DNA of 56,270 nt from Candidatus Methanomethylophilaceae archaeon (GTDB lineage: Archaea > Thermoplasmatota > Thermoplasmata > Methanomassiliicoccales > Methanomethylophilaceae). Location: positions 1 through 56,270 of the forward strand of contig JALNYB010000002.1 in the NCBI GenBank assembly GCA_023230065.1, in the 5' to 3' direction. The notes beneath the pieces were generated by a model. The model saw only the letters and a program-made list of their open reading frames with translations, was not told the origin of the DNA and ran no database searches. This document shows positions 1-8,180 of the stretch, piece by piece (within the stretch, counting starts at the first letter, position 1; each line of letters starts with the position of its first letter). A program made the translations under genes and the position numbers.

Positions 1-236
1 AAGCGCGTGAAGCGAAAGGTATGGAATTGGAAGATTTTGCAAAATCCATCTTAGAGAAGAAAGGGACCATTGGCAAGATTGAAGCTAACGATTTGATTCC
101 CGATGACAAAATGATCGCAAAACTTGAAAAGGCCCTCGGAATAAAATTGAGAGAAGCTGTTCAGTCGGGTGCAATCGTTGGATCTGGAAATAAGTCTAAT
201 TCGATGACACTTAGTAACTTTATCAAAAAAGAGTGA
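1..236 (+). CDS. MBF1-like HTH transcription factor, C-terminal part (cut by window edge)
   Basis: The reading frame is open to the left edge, so this is the C-terminal end of a longer protein; the ATG at 21 is internal. The visible residues match the Cro/C1-type helix-turn-helix of archaeal multiprotein bridging factor 1: an AREAKGMELEDFA start, a central KIEAN recognition helix and the typical LEKALGIKLRE ending. After the HTH there is a short Ser/Asn-rich tail. Archaeal MBF1 also has an N-terminal zinc ribbon, which would lie outside the window. It converges with the next gene, leaving 2 nt between stops. The family call rests only on the HTH; another XRE-family regulator is possible. Confidence 0.7.
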   Translation, partial: AREAKGMELEDFAKSILEKKGTIGKIEANDLIPDDKMIAKLEKALGIKLREAVQSGAIVGSGNKSNSMTLSNFIKKE

Positions 237-238
237 AC

Positions 239-784
239 TCATTTATTTGCAACGTAGGCATAGATATCATCGTAATACGGTGAAACATCTGCACCATGGT
301 CCCTCAGGACTATCAATGCTGCGACCTCTATGTCTATGTTCATTTTTTTCATTATCTGGTTACATTCTGCTATGAATGCTCCTTTTTTAATTCCTGAAGA
401 TACTGCAAATTCCATAAGTTTAGGCAGAGGATCGTCAGGATTAATTGGGATTTTCTTTTTTACAGATTTTGTTTCATTTTTTTGTTCAGGTGCTGATTTC
501 ATAGAATATCTGACGTAATCCAGAAGTTCTTTTGAAGGTTTGTACGCGACAGGAACATCGATATCTGAAAAGTCTATCTTGGCTTTCAGATAATTATCAA
601 TCTTTTCGAATATACCTTCATTCAGGAGAAGGAGTAAAAGAGTGTTGGCTTCTTTTACAGGCATCCATCTGAGATCTAATGAGATATACATCGTGAATTC
701 TTTTTCTGTGAAGACCTCTTTCCCTTTGTTGCAGAAGAATGCGGCGGCGCAGGTCTTCAACTCATTATACATAAGAGAGGGCAT
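239..784 (-). CDS. Conserved archaeal protein, DUF2240-like
   Basis: A 181-aa protein of unknown function. The N-terminal half (KEVFTEKEFTMYISLDLRWMPVKEANTLL) reads like a winged-helix-type domain and resembles the archaeal DUF2240 family. A Lys/Glu-rich linker near residues 100-115 leads to a helical C-terminal part. No catalytic motif or membrane segment is visible. An in-frame ATG at 772 is an alternative start: a TATA-like stretch near 794-801 would place the transcription start close to it, and neither ATG has a clear Shine-Dalgarno. It is divergent from rpoK. The family name is from memory and not certain. Confidence 0.6.
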   Translation of the reverse strand: MPSLMYNELKTCAAAFFCNKGKEVFTEKEFTMYISLDLRWMPVKEANTLLLLLLNEGIFEKIDNYLKAKIDFSDIDVPVAYKPSKELLDYVRYSMKSAPEQKNETKSVKKKIPINPDDPLPKLMEFAVSSGIKKGAFIAECNQIMKKMNIDIEVAALIVLRDHGADVSPYYDDIYAYVANK

Positions 785-811
785 ATGTATGATTGTAAAA
801 ATATGTTCCCT

Positions 812-836
812 TCTCTAGCGCGCGCGTTATTAGAGA
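812..836. repeat. Inverted repeat with GC-rich core between divergent genes
   Basis: TCTCTA (812-817) and TAGAGA (831-836) form an inverted repeat around a core containing GCGCGCGCG. It lies between the divergent DUF2240-like gene and rpoK, about 40 nt upstream of the rpoK TATA-like box. The GC-rich core stands out from the AT-rich surroundings. It could be a regulator site; no function is shown. Confidence 0.35.
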
Positions 837-870
837 TTTAACTAACAAATAAAAATAGAGGCGACCGACA

Positions 871-880
871 TGTTTATAAT
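871..880 (+). promoter_or_regulatory. Probable TATA box of the rpoK-rpsB unit
   Basis: TGTTTATAAT is centred about 26 nt before the expected transcription start near 902. This would leave a short leader carrying the GGTGA Shine-Dalgarno at 909-913. Confidence 0.5.
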
Positions 881-918
881 CAATTCATGATTACCATGAT
901 TCCTGTATGGTGACTCAC

Positions 919-1092
919 ATGATGTACACTAGATTTGAGAAAGCAAGAATCATCGGTGCAAGAGCACTGCAGATTTCGTATGGTGCACCGGTGCTCGTCG
1001 ATTATCCCGACGACATGCTGGACCCAATTGACATCGCCATGCTAGAATATGCAAAGGGTATAATCCCTATTACAGTCGTTAGAAATCAATGA
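919..1092 (+). CDS. rpoK: DNA-directed RNA polymerase subunit K (Rpo6)
   Basis: A 57-aa small subunit of archaeal RNA polymerase, homologous to eukaryotic RPB6 and bacterial omega, which helps assemble and stabilise the enzyme. The sequence has the family core: [17 protein letters not shown], then GAPVL, then a [17 protein letters not shown] tail. An ATG at 907 would give a longer protein, but GGTGA at 909-913 sits exactly 5 nt before the ATG at 919, the spacing used by other genes here, so 919 is preferred; 922 is also possible. It is followed 9 nt later by rpsB. In many Euryarchaeota enolase lies between rpoK and rpsB; it is absent here. Confidence 0.93.
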   Translation: MMYTRFEKARIIGARALQISYGAPVLVDYPDDMLDPIDIAMLEYAKGIIPITVVRNQ

Positions 1093-1101
1093 GGTATTAA
1101 A

Positions 1102-1725
1102 ATGAGTGACGAGGAGAACATGACAAATGGCGCAACCCTGTTGGTCGCAGAAGACATCTACTTAACATCGGGTGTCCACATCGGAACCCAGCAGAAAAGC
1201 GCTGACATGAAGAATTTCATCTATAAGGTCAGGCAAGACGGACTTTACGTTTTGGATGTCAAAAAGACAGATGAGAGGATCAGGGCAACAGCAAACTTCC
1301 TTTCACATTATGACCCTAAGAGGATCCTTGTCGTATCTGCAAGGCAATATGGACAGAGGCCAGCAAGAGAGTTCTCCAAGGCAATCGGAGCACCTGCGTT
1401 CGCAGGACGTTTCGTTCCCGGAACATTAACAAACCCTGCAAACCCTGGATTCATGGAGCCAGAGGTGTTGGTTGTTACGGATCCAGCAGCAGATAAGCAA
1501 GCACTCATGGAAGCATTGAATCTTGGAATCCCTATAGTCGCAATGTGCGATGCCAACAATGAGACACGTAACGTCGATCTCGTCGTTCCCACAAACAACA
1601 AGGGAAGGCGCGCACTCGCTTGTGTCTATTGGCTCCTTACAAGGGAAGTTCTCGTTGCAAGGGGAGATCTCAAAGATCCAGCAGATTTCAAGATGGAAAT
1701 CGAAGATTTCGAAGCTAAACTTTAA
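1102..1725 (+). CDS. rpsB: 30S ribosomal protein S2 (uS2)
   Basis: A 207-aa small-subunit ribosomal protein that binds the body of the 30S particle. Family hallmarks are visible: [13 protein letters not shown] near the N-terminus, the [17 protein letters not shown] stretch, [10 protein letters not shown], and the [18 protein letters not shown]...[11 protein letters not shown] region. The length is normal for archaeal uS2. GAGGT lies 6 nt before the ATG. It is co-oriented with rpoK and MEMO, an order common in archaea, and is probably co-transcribed with rpoK. Confidence 0.97.
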   Translation: MSDEENMTNGATLLVAEDIYLTSGVHIGTQQKSADMKNFIYKVRQDGLYVLDVKKTDERIRATANFLSHYDPKRILVVSARQYGQRPAREFSKAIGAPAFAGRFVPGTLTNPANPGFMEPEVLVVTDPAADKQALMEALNLGIPIVAMCDANNETRNVDLVVPTNNKGRRALACVYWLLTREVLVARGDLKDPADFKMEIEDFEAKL

Positions 1726-1775
1726 GATCTCATTTTAAAGCAAAAAACTTTTTACAATCAACCCCTTTTACTTTT

Positions 1776-2591
1776 ATGCGTTATCCTGCAGTAGCGGGGC
1801 GTTTCTATCCGCTTGATAAAGAAGCACTTGTCTCAGAGATAGAATCATGTTTCAAGCATGAGTTGGGTCCAGGCATTCCTCAGGAGACAGGTACCGAGAG
1901 GAGAATATCGGCTGTTGTCGTACCTCATGCAGGTTATGCGGCATCTGGTATGAATGCTGCACATGCGTTCAAGAAGATCAAAGAGGATGGTTTACCCGAG
2001 GCTTACATTGTAATAGGCCCCGATCATCACGGCATTCCATTTGATTTTGTGATGTGTAGTGATGAATATTTGACACCTTTAGGCCCATGTAAGATACATT
2101 CGGAAATAGCAGGAAAATTAAGCGAGTTTATTCCTGACAGTGTGAATGCACACAGGTTTGAGCACTCTATCGAAGTGGAGGTGCCCTTTCTTCAGTATAT
2201 CGACCCCGATCCGCACATAGTTCCGATCATCATGGGCCGTCAAGATATGGAATCGGCAAAAAAGTTGTCTGAATTCATAAAGACGGCATGCAAGGGTCAT
2301 GATGTTATTGTTATTGCATCAAGCGATATGTCTCATTATGTTCCGAAAGCTGTCGGAAAAAGACTCAATTCCATGGTTCTTGATAAAATGGTTGCTAAGG
2401 ATATCGATGGATTCTATTCGACAATAATCAAAGACAAGATAACGGTGTGTGGATACGGTTCTATTGCAACTGCAATAATGACAGTAGATCCAAAAAGCGT
2501 CGAGGTCTTAAAGTATTCTGATTCATGGGATTCGTTGAAATATGATATGAATTCGGTAGTTGGATATGGATCTGTAGCGATGTATCGTTGA
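1776..2591 (+). CDS. MEMO family protein (AmmeMemoRadiSam system protein B)
   Basis: A 271-aa member of the MEMO1 family, structurally related to extradiol dioxygenases. The N-terminus MRYPAVAGRFYP is diagnostic, and VVPHAGYAASG, IGPDHHG, the EHSIEVEVPFLQ stretch and ASSDMSHY carry the family's conserved His, Asp and Cys-site residues. Its biochemical role in archaea is unresolved. It has the conserved archaeal position downstream of rpsB. No Shine-Dalgarno precedes the ATG, and a T-rich TTTTTAC box about 26 nt upstream suggests its own leaderless transcript. Confidence 0.92.
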   Translation: MRYPAVAGRFYPLDKEALVSEIESCFKHELGPGIPQETGTERRISAVVVPHAGYAASGMNAAHAFKKIKEDGLPEAYIVIGPDHHGIPFDFVMCSDEYLTPLGPCKIHSEIAGKLSEFIPDSVNAHRFEHSIEVEVPFLQYIDPDPHIVPIIMGRQDMESAKKLSEFIKTACKGHDVIVIASSDMSHYVPKAVGKRLNSMVLDKMVAKDIDGFYSTIIKDKITVCGYGSIATAIMTVDPKSVEVLKYSDSWDSLKYDMNSVVGYGSVAMYR

Positions 2592-2637
2592 TATTCTTCG
2601 CAAAATATATTATATTCACACGTCAGATAACATAATC

Positions 2638-3204
2638 ATGTCTGATCATAGCGAGTTCTGCACACAGTGCGGAGCTAAATTGAATTCGAATAATCATTTC
2701 TGCCCCGAGTGCGGAGCGGGCGTTCCAGGAATGAATCCGGAAAAAGTTAAAGCAGAAAAAGAAGCCATTCGTGAAAGTATCAAAGGTCGTCTTGGATGGG
2801 CGGGCATAATGATATTGGTTTATTCAGTTCCATTTTTGATCATGGGATTGTACTATCTTTTCGATTCAACCAGTATTGCTAACGCTCTTTGGAACAATTC
2901 TACCATCCATCAACAGTTGATCAATATGGGGTGGACATTTGAAAATCTTAAAGATTATCTGATGTATTTCGGAGCAGGATGGTTAATATCTGGTGCGACC
3001 GGAATTATCGCTGCCGTGGCATGTTTTAAACGTACAAATTATTATGTTGCAATGATATTTTGTTTGATTTCTGCGTTGTTTGCAATAACTGGAATATTTG
3101 CATTCCTTCTAGGTTTCCTGGCTTTCTGGTTCATTATGTCTTCAAAGCTTGGATTCAAGGAGAACGAGGCAGAATTGGAAGAACAGTTGAACACAATAGA
3201 GTGA
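2638..3204 (+). CDS. Zinc-ribbon membrane protein of unknown function
   Basis: 188 aa. The N-terminus holds a short zinc ribbon with two CxxC pairs (CTQCGAKL...FCPECGAG, about residues 8-26), followed by a charged linker. Three hydrophobic regions follow, near residues 55-78, 105-128 and 130-165, the last long enough for two spans. The charged Glu-rich tail is probably cytoplasmic. No enzymatic motif is seen. Similar zinc-ribbon membrane proteins are common orphans in archaea. A TATA-like run at about 2603-2615 lies about 27 nt before the ATG and there is no Shine-Dalgarno, so the transcript is probably leaderless. Confidence 0.75.
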   Translation: MSDHSEFCTQCGAKLNSNNHFCPECGAGVPGMNPEKVKAEKEAIRESIKGRLGWAGIMILVYSVPFLIMGLYYLFDSTSIANALWNNSTIHQQLINMGWTFENLKDYLMYFGAGWLISGATGIIAAVACFKRTNYYVAMIFCLISALFAITGIFAFLLGFLAFWFIMSSKLGFKENEAELEEQLNTIE

Positions 3205-3209
3205 AAAAC

Positions 3210-3230
3210 GGGGGCAATTCCCCTTCTTTT
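3210..3230. terminator. Bidirectional hairpin terminator
   Basis: GGGGG (3210-3214), loop CAATT, then CCCCT (3220-3224) form a short GC stem. TTCTTTT follows on the plus strand, and the A-run at 3204-3208 gives a T-run on the minus strand. It sits between two convergent genes and could terminate both. Confidence 0.6.
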
Positions 3231-3278
3231 CCTAATTATATAAATTTTAAAAGGTTTTTGAGGTAGAGTGAACTATAT

Positions 3279-4181
3279 TCAGATGCGTTTAAGGTATCTG
3301 AGATTAGGCTCGTAGACAAGTCCTTTGTCCATGAGAATATTGGATATCTCCTCGAGTTCCATACTTGATATGCCGGCTGTTTCGGCTCTTCTTTCGAGTT
3401 CATCTCTCGGAGCACCTTTGCCATCAGTATCTAACTCTTCTAAAAGATTCAGAATGGTGTCTTCCAGATCTGAATTATTCTGAGCGGTTGCACCGGGTTC
3501 GATATCTATCTCATCTGGAACTTGGGACATGTCCTCGGGAAGCCCAAGGTCGATATTCTTGTCCGGAAGAATGGTTCTGAGAGCTGTTTGAATCGTTTTT
3601 AGGTATGTTGTTGAGTTAGGTATACCGTATTGATCCAATGCAGTTGTAATCCCCTGTGCATACTTTTGGTCGAATCCTGCTGTAATGAGATCCTTTTCGG
3701 AAACATCTTCGATTGCAGTTGCCTTCTTCATCTGATTAAGTCTAATCCAAGTAGATTTTGCTGCATCAAGGATCCATTGCATACGGATTTCCTCTGTGAT
3801 TTTTATGATGCGTTCGGGTCTGATGGACACAAATACTCTTTCATCTTCGGTCGTGTATGTTTTTACTTTACCGATAACAGCTACAAATTCAGGAGCATCT
3901 ATATCTGCTATGGCTTTTGCAGCTTCGGGTTGGTACCGTCCTATATTGATGAAGAAGTTACCAGATGCAAGATCTTGAATTCTTCCTCTCCACATAGGTT
4001 CATCTTCGCTTCCGACGTTCTCTTTCTCTGTGAGTACACCGGCAACGAGTACCCTGTTAACCATTGCACCCAAATGGGTTACTACATATGAAGGAGATTT
4101 TTCATCTGTTCCTTTTATTTCATGAGTTGCGGTGTTGAGTTCTGATGAAAATAATCTCCACGCTGTCTCTCTTGCGTTCAT
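3279..4181 (-). CDS. RPA-associated protein (OB-fold, COG3390-type)
   Basis: 300 aa. The N-terminal half has an OB-fold pattern (VNRVLVAGVLTEKENVG...WRGRIQDLASGNFFINIGRYQPEAA...FVAVIGKVKTY), as in the archaeal proteins that partner the single-stranded DNA-binding protein RPA. The middle is helical and charged, and the C-terminus (about residues 225-300) looks like a winged helix (DTILNLLEELDTDGKGAPRDELERRAETAGIS). It overlaps the upstream RPA gene by ATGA, consistent with translational coupling and a heteromeric complex in replication and repair. Confidence 0.88.
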   Translation of the reverse strand: MNARETAWRLFSSELNTATHEIKGTDEKSPSYVVTHLGAMVNRVLVAGVLTEKENVGSEDEPMWRGRIQDLASGNFFINIGRYQPEAAKAIADIDAPEFVAVIGKVKTYTTEDERVFVSIRPERIIKITEEIRMQWILDAAKSTWIRLNQMKKATAIEDVSEKDLITAGFDQKYAQGITTALDQYGIPNSTTYLKTIQTALRTILPDKNIDLGLPEDMSQVPDEIDIEPGATAQNNSDLEDTILNLLEELDTDGKGAPRDELERRAETAGISSMELEEISNILMDKGLVYEPNLRYLKRI

Positions 4182-5503
4182 AATGCTGCCTCCACATCAT
4201 TATAGAGTTTTTCAGCTTCGGCGATGACATCGGTTTTTTCTATATTTGCTGATTTGACAATCATCATTGGCCCGTAGTCGTCACTCATGACATTTCCAGT
4301 CACTGTAATCTTTTTCATGATTATCAGTGGAGCCATATCTCTTCCGACGACCTCTATCTCTCCTTTTGCCTGTGCTAGCCCCTTCGCTGCTTCAAGTGTG
4401 ATACCTGTAAGCTTTGTTGTGTCTTCGCAGTTGACAATTGCGCTTATAGCACCGGTCCCGTCATCGATCACAAGTTTCATTCTCAGATCAAGGACAGGTG
4501 TGATCTGTCCGTGTGTTGTGCATTGGTCATTGAGCACGGAGCGGTTGCATTCAGGACATCTTTTGATTAGTCCGCTTCCAGTCCTCAGATCCACAACAGT
4601 ACCTGTGACAGATATATCAAGCCCGCCACCGATTTTGATAATATCTGCGACTGTTTTCTTTGATGCAGTAGCATCAATTTGACCGAATGAATCGTCTATT
4701 CTGCTTACTTCGCATTTATCTCCGAGGTTAAGCTGAGGTATTCCTCTCCATGCGCGGATATATGCATTCTTCACACAGATGGATTCACCTTCTTTCAGAC
4801 CATAATCATTCCAGGCTGAGAATTGAATCTTTCCTGAATTATCTGCAATAATGCCAGAATAAACGACCTTGGGTTCTTCTTTGACTATGATATTCCTTGC
4901 TTCGACGGATATTATGCGCCCTGAGACAGTAACGTTTCCGACACCGTCGTGGATATCACCAATCTTCATGTCTTGGGAATCTATAGTGATGGTTTTTTCA
5001 GTAACATCTATTTTAATATCCTTTATCGGTTCGATTTTGCCACGTGAACCTAGATTTATCTGTACACGGTCATTCCATTTTTTTGTATAAGCGTTCTTGA
5101 AAAGATATATTTCACCTTTTTCAAGTTCAACATTTTCCCCTTCCCAGATTGTAAATGGGGCGGTTCCGGTTTCATCTCCGATTATACCTGATATGATAAT
5201 TTTCTGATTACCTCTGACAGTTATTTCTTTTTTGTCAACATAGACGGTTTTTGCTGTTATGTCAACGTTCATTTCATTTCCTTTAAGATCTCCGACCTTC
5301 TTGGAAATTGTGTTTGCTGTAACAAAGGATGAAGTGTCGCCCACGCCGTATTTTCTCATTATGCCTCTTTTGGCAGCTTCTATAGTAACGTGGTATGCAT
5401 TCAAGTAAGTGTCCAGTTCTTTTCTGAGCTGGTCATCATCGATTTTTCCATTCAGAACTTTTTTCATTTCTTCAAAATGAGGAATTAATTCTTCTGTGTT
5501 CAT
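4178..5503 (-). CDS. rpa: Replication factor A, single-stranded DNA-binding protein
   Basis: A 441-aa ssDNA-binding protein used in replication, recombination and repair. Two clear OB-fold repeats are visible from about residue 65 to 275, with matching phrases in each (KIIISGIIGDETGTAPFTIWEG and VVYSGIIADNSGKIQFSAWN, each followed by a VKNAYI-type strand and LNLG). A third OB domain carries a zinc finger, RCPECNRSVLNDQCTTHG (C-x2-C...C-x2-H, near residues 318-334), as in eukaryotic RPA70. GAGGT lies 6 nt before the ATG, and CTTTTATACC at about 5551-5560 fits a TATA box. The RPA-associated gene follows with a 4-nt overlap. Confidence 0.93.
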   Translation of the reverse strand: MNTEELIPHFEEMKKVLNGKIDDDQLRKELDTYLNAYHVTIEAAKRGIMRKYGVGDTSSFVTANTISKKVGDLKGNEMNVDITAKTVYVDKKEITVRGNQKIIISGIIGDETGTAPFTIWEGENVELEKGEIYLFKNAYTKKWNDRVQINLGSRGKIEPIKDIKIDVTEKTITIDSQDMKIGDIHDGVGNVTVSGRIISVEARNIIVKEEPKVVYSGIIADNSGKIQFSAWNDYGLKEGESICVKNAYIRAWRGIPQLNLGDKCEVSRIDDSFGQIDATASKKTVADIIKIGGGLDISVTGTVVDLRTGSGLIKRCPECNRSVLNDQCTTHGQITPVLDLRMKLVIDDGTGAISAIVNCEDTTKLTGITLEAAKGLAQAKGEIEVVGRDMAPLIIMKKITVTGNVMSDDYGPMMIVKSANIEKTDVIAEAEKLYNDVEAAL

Positions 5504-5706
5504 AGTTAGACCTCTTCGTGTTTCTACGAGGTAATCTTAGTACTATTTGCAGGTATAAAAGGTAATGCCGGGGGTCGTCGAATTAGCCGAAAGAGAGGTT
5601 TTAAAAAAATGGTTTTTTTGACACATCTCATGTATCGATATTCAGATTTTTTAAATCTTGACGATTTTGTTTTAGGTGGGATATTGTGCGTAAAAAACCA
5701 CTACAA

Positions 5707-5733
5707 AATTGTTGGAATCTGTAACAATCTTTA
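5707..5733 (+). promoter_or_regulatory. purP promoter: upstream element plus TATA box
   Basis: AATTGTT (5707-5713), an 11-nt spacer, then CAATCTTTA (5725-5733). CTTTAAAAG (5729-5737) is the probable TATA box, 29 nt before the purP ATG, implying a leaderless transcript. ATTGTT and AACAAT (5723-5728) form an inverted repeat. Nearly the same arrangement lies upstream of purH at 17312-17337, so it may be a purine-regulated operator. Confidence 0.55.
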
Positions 5734-5744
5734 AAAGCATGAAT

Positions 5745-5760
5745 CATATCATATGATATG
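5745..5760. promoter_or_regulatory. Perfect 16-bp palindrome ending on the purP start codon
   Basis: CATATCATATGATATG is perfectly self-complementary, and its last three bases are the purP start codon. Placed at the predicted transcription start of a leaderless gene, it could bind a repressor or affect initiation. It could also be chance in AT-rich DNA. Confidence 0.4.
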
Positions 5761-6831
5761 GTTCCCAAGAAGAAGATAGATGAAATTTTAGACGGGTATG
5801 ACAAAAGCAAGCTTACGATTGCGACTTTGTGCTCTCACTCATCACTTCAGATATTTCACGGAGCCCGTAAAATGGGTTTTAAGACTTTGGGCTTGACCGT
5901 CAAGGACAATACAAAGTATTACGATGCTTTTCCGTTGGCAAAACCAGATAATTTCATTAAATACAAGGATTTCGACGAGATGGAGGAGCGCGTAGGTGAA
6001 CTTCAAGATGAGAATACCATCATAATACCTCACGGTTCATTTGTCGAATATATGAGCCCAAACAGGTTTGAAAATTATGAGGTTCCTTCATATGGAAACC
6101 GTGCCGTCCTTCAATGGGAAGCTGACAGGGACAGTCAGAGACAGTGGATAACATCAGCAGGCGTACCTATGCCCCGTTTGATCACGGATGCAAGAGAGAT
6201 CAACGAACCTGTGATGGTAAAGTATCACGGCGCAAAAGGAGGTCGGGGATTCTTTATAGCCAAGGATTATCCGGACTTCAAAATGTCGATCGATAATACA
6301 CAGCCTTACACTATTCAGGAATATTGTCTGGGTACAAGGTACTATTTACATTTCTTTTATGATCCTCTTAAAAAAGATGGATATAAATGCGCGCAGGGGG
6401 GATCGCTTGAGTTGTTGTCTATAGACCGCAGAGACGAAAGCAACATCGATGAGATGTACAAGTTGGGTTCTATCGAAGATGCCAAGAGGCATGGATTGTA
6501 TCCGTCATTCGTTGTAACAGGCAATACACCAGCGGTCATTCGTGAATCACTTCTTCCGAAAGCATTTGAAATGGGTGAGAACGTTGTTAATCGTGCATAT
6601 GAATTGTTCGGTGGAATGTGGGGTCCATTCTGTCTGGAGACAGTAGTCACAGATAAATTGGAATTCAAGGTCTTTGAAATCTCAACAAGGATCGTTGCAG
6701 GCACCAACCCGTTCATATCAGGATCACCGTATGCAGATCTAATTTATCCAGGACTTAGCACAGCGGCAAGAATGGCAATGGGAATAAGGAAGGCTGTGGA
6801 AGACGGGCAGCTCAAGACTCTGATAAGCTGA
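5758..6831 (+). CDS. purP: FAICAR synthetase (formate-dependent), PurP
   Basis: A 357-aa ATP-grasp enzyme that formylates AICAR with formate and ATP to give FAICAR, the penultimate step of IMP synthesis in many archaea. The family start is clear (TLCSHSSLQIFHGARKMGFKTLGL), as are the ATP-grasp segments VMVKYHGAKGGRGFFIAKDY and the C-terminal GMWGPFCLETVVTD...FEISTRIVAGTN region with metal-binding Glu residues. The length is normal. There is no Shine-Dalgarno; a TATA-like box 25-29 nt before the ATG implies leaderless transcription. Bifunctional purH, also in this window, could carry out the same chemical step using formyl-tetrahydrofolate. Confidence 0.94.
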   Translation: MVPKKKIDEILDGYDKSKLTIATLCSHSSLQIFHGARKMGFKTLGLTVKDNTKYYDAFPLAKPDNFIKYKDFDEMEERVGELQDENTIIIPHGSFVEYMSPNRFENYEVPSYGNRAVLQWEADRDSQRQWITSAGVPMPRLITDAREINEPVMVKYHGAKGGRGFFIAKDYPDFKMSIDNTQPYTIQEYCLGTRYYLHFFYDPLKKDGYKCAQGGSLELLSIDRRDESNIDEMYKLGSIEDAKRHGLYPSFVVTGNTPAVIRESLLPKAFEMGENVVNRAYELFGGMWGPFCLETVVTDKLEFKVFEISTRIVAGTNPFISGSPYADLIYPGLSTAARMAMGIRKAVEDGQLKTLIS

Positions 6832-6875
6832 TTTCAGCGAAAAGTAATATAACTGAAAAGAATTAGGTGATTTCG

Positions 6876-8036
6876 ATGGCTAACGCATCTAAGAGACTTC
6901 AGGACATTCCGGCATCGGGCACTGTTGCTATTTCGAATCTTGTCAGTCAGCTCAAAGCAAATGGAGTGGATATAATTTCATTCTCAATGGGAGAGCCCGA
7001 TTTCGTAACGCCATCTAACATCGTGAATTCATGCATAGAGTCATTGAGGGATGGATTCACACACTATACATCGTCATTGGGAATCCCTGAACTGAGAGTA
7101 GCTGTTGCTAACAAGTCCGTGACTCAGAATAGGATTCCTTGCACGGAGAAGAACGTTCTCATCACACCCTGTAAACAGGCAATATTCATGACTGCACTTG
7201 CATATCTGGATCCTGGAGATGAGGTTATATTATCAGATCCAAGCTGGGTCTCATATGAGGCGTGTATTCGTCTTGCAGGCGCAAAGCCAGTATATATTCC
7301 TACAAAGTTCGAAGAGGACTTCGTTATCGATCCTTCGTTACTCGAGGCTGCGATTACGCCGAAGACCAAGATGATCATACTAAACACGCCTTCGAATCCG
7401 ACGGGAGGAGTACTTCCTGTACAAACTATCAAGGCTATCGCAGAAATTGCGATAAAGAATGATATCATGGTGATGTCTGACGAGATCTACGAGAGCATCA
7501 TCTACGAGGGAAAGCACCTTTCAATCGCTTCTCTTCCTGGAATGTTTGAACGCACCATAACCATATCTGGATTGTCAAAGACCTATGCTATGACGGGATG
7601 GAGGCTTGGATGGGCAATTGCACCGGAAATCGATATCAAAAATATCAATAAACTCCAAACACATTCAATTTCATGCTGTGTTTCATTCACACAGCCTGCG
7701 GCCGTAGAGGCCATAAACGGGCCTCAGAAAGAAAAGGATGATATGGTTAGAGAGTTCAAGAAACGCCGTGATCTGGCACTTGATCTCATTTCTGAGATCA
7801 AAGGTTTGGAATGTAATGTTCCAAAAGGAGCATTTTATCTGTTTCCCAAGTATAATGTCAGTATGAGTTCTGAAGAACTTGCGACACAGCTTTTGGAGAA
7901 GGCGCATGTTGCTGTTACTCCGGGATCTGCATTCGGGCCCTGCGGAGAAGGATTCTTTAGAATATCATATGCGACGAGTGAGGAACAGATCAGAGAAGGT
8001 CTCGATAGACTCAGGTTCTTTATGAACGGTCTTTGA
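6876..8036 (+). CDS. aspC: Class I/II aminotransferase, aspartate aminotransferase type
   Basis: 386 aa; a PLP enzyme moving amino groups between 2-oxoglutarate/glutamate and another acid, probably aspartate or an aromatic acid. Features include the FSMGEPDF substrate-binding segment, NTPSNPTGG, SDEIYE, the PLP-lysine site SGLSKTYAMTGWRLGW (about residues 229-245) and the C-terminal FFRISYATSEEQI arginine site. GTG at 6867 is part of the Shine-Dalgarno itself: GGTGA at 6866-6870 lies 5 nt before the ATG at 6876, so 6876 is chosen. It follows purP closely and may be co-transcribed. Exact substrate specificity cannot be read from sequence. Confidence 0.88.
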   Translation: MANASKRLQDIPASGTVAISNLVSQLKANGVDIISFSMGEPDFVTPSNIVNSCIESLRDGFTHYTSSLGIPELRVAVANKSVTQNRIPCTEKNVLITPCKQAIFMTALAYLDPGDEVILSDPSWVSYEACIRLAGAKPVYIPTKFEEDFVIDPSLLEAAITPKTKMIILNTPSNPTGGVLPVQTIKAIAEIAIKNDIMVMSDEIYESIIYEGKHLSIASLPGMFERTITISGLSKTYAMTGWRLGWAIAPEIDIKNINKLQTHSISCCVSFTQPAAVEAINGPQKEKDDMVREFKKRRDLALDLISEIKGLECNVPKGAFYLFPKYNVSMSSEELATQLLEKAHVAVTPGSAFGPCGEGFFRISYATSEEQIREGLDRLRFFMNGL

Positions 8037-8080
8037 TTTTCACTATCGATTTTTTATTTGCTTATTTGGTCGTAGTGGAT

Positions 8081-8098
8081 GTGCGCGCTTGTGCGCAC
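8081..8098. repeat. GC-rich inverted repeat upstream of the serine operon
   Basis: GTGCGC (8081-8086) and GCGCAC (8093-8098) flank a 6-nt loop. It sits just before the AATATATA promoter box at about 8109-8116. It is another GC-rich island in AT-rich intergenic DNA, possibly a regulator site. Confidence 0.35.
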
Positions 8099-8108
8099 GT
8101 GCAACTAA

Positions 8109-8116
8109 AATATATA
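8109..8116 (+). promoter_or_regulatory. Probable TATA box of the class V aminotransferase-serA operon
   Basis: AATATATA is centred near 8113, predicting transcription from about 8139 and a 5' leader of 20-40 nt depending on the start codon used. Confidence 0.5.
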
Positions 8117-8180
8117 CAGGGTAACGGATAGCCTAAAAGTCCGCCTAGGTATCGAAAACGTGGGCGTCCGAGGGATTATA

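Noticed and set aside
5609..5734. 41-codon ORF upstream of purP
   Set aside because: It starts in a poly-A/T hairpin-like stretch without a ribosome site and runs through the purP promoter elements to stop in the TATA box, so it is probably chance.
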